From Mucidula mucida (Eukaryota > Basidiomycota > Agaricomycetes > Agaricales > Physalacriaceae), in the NCBI GenBank assembly GCA_015501055.1, contig JADNYV010000721.1:1-17360 (forward strand): 17,360 nt of DNA, written 5' to 3'. Shown one piece after another: positions 7,167 through 14,240 of this stretch; position 1 is the stretch's first letter, and each line of letters opens with the position of its first letter. The notes under the pieces are model-generated. The model had not been told where the DNA came from and made no database searches. It was given only the letters and a program-made list of their open reading frames with translations. Made by a program: the position numbers and the translations under genes.

Positions 7167-8989
7167 TGCGCCGGTAGGAGCTCACGAGGTGGCTCCATAG
7201 TGCGGACGCGGTAGGAGGGGAACTGTTTCTGAAAGTCAGAGAACAGTAAGCGGGACAACATGTCTGCCATCACGTTGTCAACCCCGCGGATGTGCCGCAC
7301 ACGAACATCAATGCCGGTGCGCAGGACAATATCAGCAATGGCAAGCAGAACAGCATTGTGACTTGACTGTGAAGCAGCCAAAGTGTTAAACACTGAGACG
7401 GAGTCCAGACTGTCAGAATGGATTAACAGCCTGCGAGGCGGAGAGGGATGAGAGGCAGCATCATGAACAGCGCAAAGAATAGCTACAAGCTCCCTAAAGA
7501 AGGTGTCAACTCCGGTGATGGTTCGGAGTTGATAGCTAAAGCCATTCCCAGCATAGACGAAAGCGAGGCCCAGATTACTCGCATCTGTCCAATAGACCAT
7601 ATCAGCCTCAGAGTCATCCCACGCCTGCGCATTCACAAAGCGCACTCCTATGCAGTGTTGTAATGCATTGACAAACCAAGTGAGATCTGCTCTAACCTCA
7701 ACGTTCAATGGAATGCCTTTGTACTGCAGTGTTTTACCGCTCATCTTGCAGTAGAGCTCTGTAAGTGCTGGCCGTGCCCAAGGCAGCACATTAAGAGCCC
7801 AGTTGAGATACCCACCCAAGGACTGCCACTCCTTGAGTACAGGCTTTTGCTGGGACAAGAACGACTGAATGGTGGTGATCATGTCCGCAATGGAGTCTGG
7901 TGAGAGAGAGATAGACCCGTGAACAGTGTCTAACCAGAAACCAATGATTTTTAGCTGAGGACCGTGTTCCTGCTTCTTATCTTCTTCGTATGGGATGCCC
8001 AAAGAGTCCCACAGAAGGAGAAGCTGGACTTGACGTCGGGGACGTCGCTGTCCATGAAAGAGCACCAGATTGTGATTGGTGTCCCAGCCATAGTAGTCAT
8101 CCATGTAGTCGTGCAGATCTGGTATATCTAGCTCCCAAGCAACCCAGTTAACCAGGCCAGAGAACAAACACCAGCAGTATGGTGATGCACGACTGCCAAA
8201 GATGAGACGGCGCACAATGTGATAGCGGCCGTCGACAATGACAACTTGTTGTAGCTGCCAAATGGGATGAACGGGGAGATTGAGGAACGCTTTAGAGATG
8301 TCGCTCTTGAAAAGCAGGATCTCCTCGTGAGGATGAGCTTGTAGGACGTCATGCAGTACCTGCCCAAAGGAGTGCATATCGTCGTACTTGACTTTGGCAT
8401 CAGCTCTGGCAATGCCGTCATTGAGACCATTGCCTGTATGGTCCATGACGACGCGTGGTTTACCCTTCTGCCAGACCACAAACATGGGTGACAGGCGCAT
8501 TCCAGGCAAGAGCTTAAAGCCTTCTGGAAGCGCAGGGGACCAGCGGCCAGCAGCAACTTCTTGATCTCGCTGTTTGCGCAGCTCAACAAGATCGCACTCC
8601 TCAGTAGAGTAGTTGTCTCTAATCTTGTCTCTGAGGTGCGCTTCCCACTGACCATCGTGTAAAGGCCAGAACCCTTCACGGAGTGAGCGGATGATAGAGC
8701 TCACAAAGGGCTGATTGGGATGTTTGGCAAGAAGCCGCTCAAAGCGGTCAATGTCGATAGGTGTGCTGACCTTGATGTAGTCAGCTACTGCAGCAAGAGA
8801 CTGCTGGATGGAGGAGTTATTGAGAATTTGCTGAGGAGGTAAAGGAAGCGCAGGAGCAGTGTAAGTGGAAGAGATGCTCGAAGGCGTTTTAGATTCTGAT
8901 AGTACATTGGTAGTAAATACATAACCACGCTTAAAGCGTGGTGGTGGTGGTACAGCGTCTGATTCACGCTTCAACGACTTAGGCTTCAT
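7148..8989 (-). CDS. Reverse transcriptase-RNase H, copy 2 (intact)
   Basis: This is a 613 aa DIRS/Ngaro-type polyprotein that copies element RNA into DNA. Start choice: ATG at 8989 inside the sequence ATGAAGCCTAA, whose TAA is the Gag stop, an 11-nt overlap. The frame is also open far upstream through Gag, but that part has no recognisable domain. The polymerase spans about 150-360: PMFVVWQKGKPRVVMD, D230 in KSDISKAF, FGSRASPYCW, and D297/D298 in YMDD. RNase H spans about 460-585: D469 (YWTDAS), E500 (FFRELVA), D526 (HSDS), D576 (NVMADMLSR). No protease or methyltransferase is seen. It ends ECF-stop, overlapping the YR start by 19 nt. Apparently functional. Confidence 0.95.
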   Translation of the reverse strand: MKPKSLKRESDAVPPPPRFKRGYVFTTNVLSESKTPSSISSTYTAPALPLPPQQILNNSSIQQSLAAVADYIKVSTPIDIDRFERLLAKHPNQPFVSSIIRSLREGFWPLHDGQWEAHLRDKIRDNYSTEECDLVELRKQRDQEVAAGRWSPALPEGFKLLPGMRLSPMFVVWQKGKPRVVMDHTGNGLNDGIARADAKVKYDDMHSFGQVLHDVLQAHPHEEILLFKSDISKAFLNLPVHPIWQLQQVVIVDGRYHIVRRLIFGSRASPYCWCLFSGLVNWVAWELDIPDLHDYMDDYYGWDTNHNLVLFHGQRRPRRQVQLLLLWDSLGIPYEEDKKQEHGPQLKIIGFWLDTVHGSISLSPDSIADMITTIQSFLSQQKPVLKEWQSLGGYLNWALNVLPWARPALTELYCKMSGKTLQYKGIPLNVEVRADLTWFVNALQHCIGVRFVNAQAWDDSEADMVYWTDASNLGLAFVYAGNGFSYQLRTITGVDTFFRELVAILCAVHDAASHPSPPRRLLIHSDSLDSVSVFNTLAASQSSHNAVLLAIADIVLRTGIDVRVRHIRGVDNVMADMLSRLLFSDFQKQFPSYRVRTMEPPRELLPAQWRECF

Positions 8990-10254
8990 CAGCGCCGCCT
9001 GAACTCGCTCCTGAACGAGCGACTGCTCGTTTGGCTTCGAGGAGGATGAGGCAGGCTGGTTGGCTCTTGGCTGTGTGCTTTCCTCCGCACTCACTGCAAG
9101 AACCGTGAAGACGGCCTGCGGAGCACGGAGATGAGCATTTACCCAGATTCCAATTCTGGCAAACAATGCGACGACGCGTCGCAGACTGTGAGCTGCCAGA
9201 GTCAGAGGACCGCTTGCGAGGATTTGCTCCCTCAGAGGTGCGCAACATCTCAGAGAGAAGAGGAAGCTGGAGCGCAGTGCGATCATCGAGATGGAAAGGA
9301 GAGTTAGCATAGCGAATGCGAGTCTCCTTATCACAGCGAATAGGGAACGCTGGATTCGAGGGTGTAGCGCGAAACAGCTCAATGATGAGTGCGCGGTAAC
9401 CCCGGAGTTCGTCCTTGCGGTGAGGGTAGATGAGCCCAACACCGGTGGCATACGCATCGAAGACGCGTGTCCACTCGGACTCTTGGGTGAGGGTGCGGCG
9501 AGCAGTGGACTGGTCCTTGCGCATGATGACGTAGCCACCGGCAAAGTCCTTGGTGTCCTCCTGCTGATTTGTGCCAGAGTGAATGGAGGCAAAGAGCTTC
9601 TCAAAATCCACATACTGCTCCAGCACAATGGAACGCCAGAAGGAGCGCGCAAATGGATCATGGAGTGACTGCATCTGACACGCATTGATGATAGCGTCGA
9701 TGTCCTTCTCAGTAGTGAGGAGACGTCAAATGCGCTGAGTCTCCTCGATATGAGGAGTGAGGTTGGAGGGAGCTGCAAGCTGCGCAAGATGCGGAGCTGC
9801 AGCGAGGACTGAAGCAGAGATGCCGGACGGAGTAGACTCTGCTCTAAGGAGCCTAGAGAGCAACGAAGCTGATAACGGACCAGCCACGGGTCCGGCGGCT
9901 GAAGCGGGCTGCGCGGCAGGCGCTGTAGCAGCAGCAGCATCGAGCTGCGCTGCGAACGCGGCCCAAGCGGCCTCTTCAACGGCACGCCTTCGCGCCTCTT
10001 CATCCAGCTCTCGTTGGAATGTAGCATCGCGCTCAGGAGTCCTATCGTGCTCGGGAGCCTTGTCCGGCTTCTTGCGCTGTTCAATGATTTGGGCGACTTG
10101 TTCGATGTAGTCGTCCATTTCGCCAGCAGACGCGCTGGTTTTGCGGGCAAGCTGCAAGAACTCGCCTTGGGATTTGATAGACCCATCCGCAAACCGCTTG
10201 ACAAGGTCCTGAAGCTGCTCAGCGCGCAAGCGAATCGCTTTGCGCTCGTCTGGA
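8979..10254 (-). pseudogene. Gag-like protein, copy 2 (N-terminal loss, nonsense codon)
   Basis: This is homologous to residues from about 30 to 450 of the Gag seen in copy 3. Two defects are visible. First, the leader and start codon are missing: Gag sequence stops at 10254 and is joined to a 16-bp inverted scrap and then the A1 repeat. Second, CGA has become TGA at 9726-9728 (a CpG to TpG change on the coding strand), splitting the frame into 167- and 231-codon pieces. The C-terminal zinc motif is retained (about 9150-9070): C-x7-C-x3-C-x5-H-x2-C-x2-C-x3-H. Alanine/arginine-rich helical character in the N-terminal half suits a nucleocapsid role. Another copy would have to supply Gag. Confidence 0.85.
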
Positions 10255-10270
10255 ACCTCCTCGCCCCCAT
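10255..10270. other. 16-bp micro-inversion at Gag/A1 junction
   Basis: ACCTCCTCGCCCCCAT is the exact reverse complement of 11726-11741 in the related Gag 5' end. It replaces the rest of the Gag N-terminus and the leader between the Gag body (to 10254) and A1 (from 10271). Confidence 0.85.
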
Positions 10271-11077
10271 ACGCAAAAATGCGGAGCTAACTGTGACCAG
10301 ATAACACAGGTTAGCTGGAGGGGAGTGAGAGGGTGCAGAGAGCGCACCTGTGACCAGATAGCCCACAGAATGTCCTTGAGAAGGAGTCCTTTGGAAAGGA
10401 ATGGGTATCTGGGCACAAAATGGGCATCAGCTCTGAAGAGCTGGATGTGAGACATTGGCACATACTGGAAGCAGGGAGAGCAGCGGGAGCGCTAGCGCTC
10501 TGGGGCCGGAGCGGACACTTCCAATAGGGTTCTAGGGTGCCAGTACATCAGTCCTGAGCAGGAGGACCGAGTAGAGCGAGTGGTGCTTGCCTGGGAGAGC
10601 AAAAGTGCGAATTCCCTCAAAATGGGCACTTTGGACCTGTCTGGACTGGTTTTGGGCTGGGTAGGCGGCTTCAGACAGTGCTCTAGAGGTGTATGGCATC
10701 AGTCCTGAGCAAGAGGACTGGAGGAATCACAAACTGCTTGTCTCTGTGAGATGATGATGGTAAGAGACAAAGAGGCAGAGTGTGTGGACTCTTGCTTAAA
10801 CCTCCCAGGGCGCCCTGTGAGTGGCCTCTGTTGTTACTACAACACCAGACACAGGCTGGGTAAGTCCAGGAAGAGCCCAGAGAGTGGGCTGGCTGCAGTA
10901 GGAGCAGCAGAGAGCGAACATGATCCAGCTTTGGAGTGAAATGAGTGTTTGACTTGATTTAAGCTGTCTCATTGAACTCTCTTGAGTAGGAAGATGGGTA
11001 AAGGGGTAAGGTGGGGTGTGGAGTGTGCAGAGGCCTCTGAAAACGCTCCCTACCCTCGGAATCCGCGTTTACATCGA
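10271..11077 (-). repeat. A1 repeat of copy 2
   Basis: This is the 5' terminal long repeat, 807 bp. On the minus strand it starts at exactly CGATGTAAAC, the same first base as after B1 in the other copies, and is preceded directly by the Gag sequence of another element. That pins the element's 5' terminus. It lacks the last two bases of A at the micro-inversion. It shares the GGACTC variant near 10787 with copy 1 (GAGCTC in the other two copies). Confidence 0.85.
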
Positions 11078-11785
11078 GCACAATGGAGCGCCAGAAGGAG
11101 CGCGCAAATGGATCATGGAGTGACTGCATCTGACACGCATTGATGATAGCGTCGATGTCCTTCTCAGTAGTGAGGAGACGTCGAATGCGCTGGGTCTCCT
11201 CGATATGAGGAGTGAGGTTGGAGGGAGCTGCAAGCTGCGCAAGATGCGGAGCTGCAGCGAGGACTGAAGCAGAGATGCCGGACGGAGTAGACTCTGCTCC
11301 AAGGAGCCTAGAGAGCAACGAAGCTGATAACGGACCAGCCACGGTCCGGCGGCTGAAGCGGGCTGCGTGGCAGGCGCTGTAGCAGCAGCAGCATCGAGCT
11401 GCGCTGCGAACGCGGCCCAAGCGGCCTCTTCAACGGCACGCCTTCGCGCCTCTTCATCCAGCTCTCGTTGGAATGTAGCATCGCGCTCAGGAGTCCTATC
11501 GTGCTCGGGAGCCTTGTCCGGCTTCTTGCGCTGTTCAATGATTTGGGCGACTTGTTCGATATAGTCGTCCATTTCGCCAGCAGACGCGCCGGTTTTGCGG
11601 GCAAGCTGCAAGAACTCGCCTTGGGATTTGATAGACCCATCCGCAAACCGCTTGACAAGGTCCTGAAGCTGCTCAGCGCGCAAGCGAATCGCTTCGCGCT
11701 CGTCTGGATCCTGATCATAGGGCGAATGGGGGCGAGGAGGTGAATGATTGCGAGAGATACCATCGAGCTCGTCAACATCAGACAT
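11078..11785 (-). pseudogene. Gag 5' fragment with true start codon
   Basis: These are the first 235 or so codons of Gag, starting MSDVDELDGISRNHSPPRPH at 11785, the only complete Gag N-terminus in the window. It establishes a full Gag length of about 450 aa. One G is missing from the run at 11343-11344 (ACGGTCC against ACGGGTCC in the others), a -1 frameshift. After this point the Gag frame continues as GPLSASLLSRLLGAE until the sequence is cut at 11078 by the A1 terminus of copy 2. The remainder (zinc motif, RT, YR of this unit) is missing. Non-functional. Confidence 0.88.
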
Positions 11786-12263
11786 GATCCGCTTCCTGGT
11801 TCAGGAACGTTGTCAGCAGAATGTGCACCTAAGGCTGTCTGCGCAGGCTTCTCGCCCTCTTGCTGCCTTTTGGCCAGTCTAACACTCAGAACGCGAATGC
11901 CCTCGCAAAGAGAACACCCAGGTTGTAAGCGAATAGAGGGCGCCTGAGCTGGGTACCGACCGATCCTTAACCAAGCCTATCGAACACTCAGAGAGCGACG
12001 TGTTACGGCCACTCAGAGAGCGAACTCGTCTAACAATCAGCGCCCTGATTTACACTCCTTGGTAGGAGTCAGGCACACGCTGTACAACCGGGTGTTGAAC
12101 ACGGTCGCAAGCACAGGTTGAGCTGTACCACTGATCGACGATGACAAGGAAGTACAAGGAGGATACCGAGTCCAGGGAGGTATAGCACGCTGAGCGGAGT
12201 ATTGAGCTCGATAAGCGGTGGTGAGCCGCTTGGAGAGGGATGTGTGGTGTAGCCACAGGGAAA
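11786..12263 (-). other. 5' leader of the YR element
   Basis: This is 478 bp between an A repeat and the Gag start, the only copy of the leader in the window. No convincing ORF or similarity to anything else here. It contains a direct repeat CACTCAGAGAGCGA at 11985-11998 and 12010-12023 and a hairpin AAGCGG/CCGCTT at 12213-12231. It presumably holds the transcript leader and translation signals for Gag; no TATA box is obvious. Confidence 0.65.
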
Positions 12264-13071
12264 GGACGCAAAAATGCGGAGCTAACTGTGACCAGATAAC
12301 ACAGGTTAGCTGGAGGGGAGTGAGAGGGTGCAGAGAGCGCACCTGTGACCAGATAGCCCACAGAATGTCCTTGAGAAGGAGTCCTTTGGAAAGGAATGGG
12401 TATCTGGGCACAAAATGGGCATCAGCTCTGAAGAGCTGGATGTGAGACATTGGCACATACTGGAAGCAGGGAGAGCAGCGGGAGCGCTAGCGCTCTGGGG
12501 CCGGAGCGGACACTTCCAATAGGGTTCTAGGGTGCCAGTACATCAGTCCTGAGCAGGAGGACCGAGTAGAGCGAGTGGTGCTTGCCTGGGAGAGCAAAAG
12601 TGCGAATTCCCTCAAAATGGGCACTTTGGACCTGTCTGGACTGGTTTTGGGCTGGGTAGGCGGCTTCAGACAGTGCTCTAGAGGTGTATGGCATCAGTCC
12701 TGAGCAAGAGGACTGGAGGAATCACAAACTGCTTGTCTCTGTGAGATGATGATGGTAAGAGACAAAGAGGCAGAGTGTGTGAGCTCTTGCTTAAACCTCC
12801 CAGGGCGCCCTGTGAGTGGCCTCTGTTGTTACTACAACACCAGACACAGGCTGGGTAAGTCCAGGAAGAGCCCAGAGAGTGGGCTGGCTGCAGTAGGAGC
12901 AGCAGAGAGCGAACATGATCCAGCTTTGGAGTGAAATGAGTGTTTGACTTGATTTAAGCTGTCTCATTGAACTTCCTTGAGTAGGAAGTTGGGTAAAGGG
13001 GTAAGGAGGGGTGTGGAGTGTGCAGAGGCCTCTGAAAACGCTCCCTACCCTCGGAATCCGCGTTTACATCG
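12264..13071 (-). repeat. A repeat shared by two tandem units
   Basis: This is an 808-bp A repeat that serves both as A2 of copy 3 (it follows B1 at 13072-13153) and as A1 of the next unit (it runs directly into the Gag leader). The 60-bp segment and B2 that end other copies are absent. It has a private set of changes at 12970-12990 giving a perfect AACTTCC/GGAAGTT stem with a 7-base loop. Confidence 0.85.
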
Positions 13072-13153
13072 ACCTATGCTTGTTAGATCACACAAGGTTA
13101 GGTCAAAACTGGACCCCGAGGGCCCCATCAATTCAGCGTATCGTAAAGTGCCT
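13072..13153 (-). repeat. B1 repeat of copy 3
   Basis: An 82-bp block identical in layout to 5998-6079, lying between the recombinase 3' spacer and the A repeat. No B2 partner follows because the next unit is joined directly through A. Confidence 0.85.
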
Positions 13154-13235
13154 ACTATGCTATGTGTGTGTGTGTAGTGGAGGGGTGGATGGAGGTGCAA
13201 AAGGATGTTTACGAAACGCGAGATGAGGGAGGTTT
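13154..13235 (-). other. 3' untranslated spacer with TG tract, copy 3
   Basis: This is the same 82-bp spacer as 6080-6161, including the TG dinucleotide run near 13163-13175. No other feature seen. Confidence 0.65.
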
Positions 13236-14240
13236 TTAAGTAGAGGTTTTATTTTGAACTGCTAGCTGCTGAGCGGCACGTACTGCAGGATGGTCACGTA
13301 TATAGATCTTCCACGCAGAGGATGACCAACGGCCTAGGGCTTGGAGTATGGTCTCAGAGAGTCCAAGGGATGCATAGTGTGTTATACCCCCAGAACGAAC
13401 CGAGTGACCACCAAAGTCTTTGCTCACCAGCGCAAAGAACTTGGACTCAAACCAGGATCTAGTTGGTATAATGCCATCTTCACGTATGAAGAGAGCCGCT
13501 CGAGCACCATGCAGCTTGTCTCTGCGGTGGACATACTGCTTCAGAAGGGTGATAGGATCAGCCACAGTCTGAGAGGTAAACAGTATGTCAGTGCCCTGAT
13601 AGAAGGGATCGCTCTTATGGTAAGGCAAGCGATAGCCTGCATACCCAGTCTCAAATGTGAGGCTGGCACGCTTGATGATCTTCTTCCAATCACGTAGCTT
13701 CTTCTGATTAGGCTGCACCAGCTCTCCCATCCGGTGAACAGCATAGAAGCCGCATGACATGATTGTAGCAAAGAGAAAGTCATCATACTTGTGGGTCTGG
13801 TTTGCGACGTCCACAAAGAGCTGAAGGTGATGAAGTCGAAGAGGGGGCTTCCTAGCTATAGGATCTGCCCGGACCTTCTTTGACCCACGGATAGCGGCTT
13901 GAACAAGCGCTGAAGCACGAGCGTCACCAAAGTGAGGATAAAGGTCATTGAGGAAGTGCTTCGCCCCGGTTAAGTATTTAGGAGCAGAGCCAATGAATTG
14001 GGACGTGTATGCAATGTAACGTGCTAGAGTCTCCGGAGTAGGATCCAGAGACAGATTGTGTGCTTTACAGAAGCGGGCGTAATCTCTAGCCCCAGTAGAG
14101 TAGTTGATACGCGTAGAGGTCTCAATAGCATGGGCCTGCAGATACAAGACGAGTTCATCTAGTTTTTGCAAGTCCATAGGTGGGCGAGGGTGACGAGGCT
14201 GTCCGCCCTCGCCCAATGCCTCTAAAAGCACTCTCTCCAT
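13236..14240 (-). CDS. Tyrosine recombinase, copy 3 (intact)
   Basis: This 334 aa enzyme is the same as that at 6162-7166 apart from residues 144 (Val), 169 (His instead of Gln, next to the catalytic R170) and 258 (Ile). All catalytic positions are retained: R170, K209, H279, R282, W305 and Y313. Here residue 169-170 reads His-Arg (YAVHRMGEL), as in copy 1, so this is probably the ancestral state. The start ATG overlaps the RT stop by 19 nt. Downstream lie the spacer and B1. It should be able to recombine element DNA if expressed. Confidence 0.95.
   Translation of the reverse strand: MERVLLEALGEGGQPRHPRPPMDLQKLDELVLYLQAHAIETSTRINYSTGARDYARFCKAHNLSLDPTPETLARYIAYTSQFIGSAPKYLTGAKHFLNDLYPHFGDARASALVQAAIRGSKKVRADPIARKPPLRLHHLQLFVDVANQTHKYDDFLFATIMSCGFYAVHRMGELVQPNQKKLRDWKKIIKRASLTFETGYAGYRLPYHKSDPFYQGTDILFTSQTVADPITLLKQYVHRRDKLHGARAALFIREDGIIPTRSWFESKFFALVSKDFGGHSVRSGGITHYASLGLSETILQALGRWSSSAWKIYIRDHPAVRAAQQLAVQNKTST

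Larger units (their letters stand above)
5053..11077 (-). mobile_element. YR retrotransposon copy 2, Ngaro/PAT-like, 6.0 kb
   Basis: On the minus strand this copy reads A1 (11077-10271), Gag, RT-RNase H, YR, B1 (6079-5998), A2 (5997-5190), a 60-bp segment and B2 (5129-5053). This matches the split direct-repeat plan known for PAT and Ngaro elements. Both enzyme ORFs are intact. Gag is damaged: the leader and about 30 N-terminal codons are gone, and a TGA occurs at 9726-9728. The 5' end lies inside the Gag gene of another copy and the 3' end abuts a gypsy integrase gene, so the two flanks do not match. Family assignment (DIRS order, YR class) is secure; Ngaro-like is inferred from the repeats and the lack of a methyltransferase domain. 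Confidence 0.85.

Noticed and set aside
1..7925. Simple hairpin (fold-back) read artefact as the full explanation of the inverted arms
   Set aside because: The left arm carries variants of copy 3 and of the A repeat at 10271, not those of the opposite arm, and a 2.25-kb unique spacer separates the arms. Other assembly errors are still possible.
8990..10366. Upstream 459 codons of the long 1072-codon open frame that includes RT
   Set aside because: It begins in the A repeat, crosses the deletion scar and then overlaps Gag in another frame; the peptide is Ser/Leu/Arg-rich with no domain. RT is better started at 8989.
12037..12456. 139-codon minus-strand frame spanning the A repeat and leader
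   Set aside because: It crosses the A/leader junction, other A copies give different endings, and no domain is seen.
12746..12934. 62-codon frame repeated in A copies (also 5672-5860 and 10751-10939)
   Set aside because: It is conserved only because the copies are nearly identical overall; it lies antisense to the element and resembles no protein I recognise.
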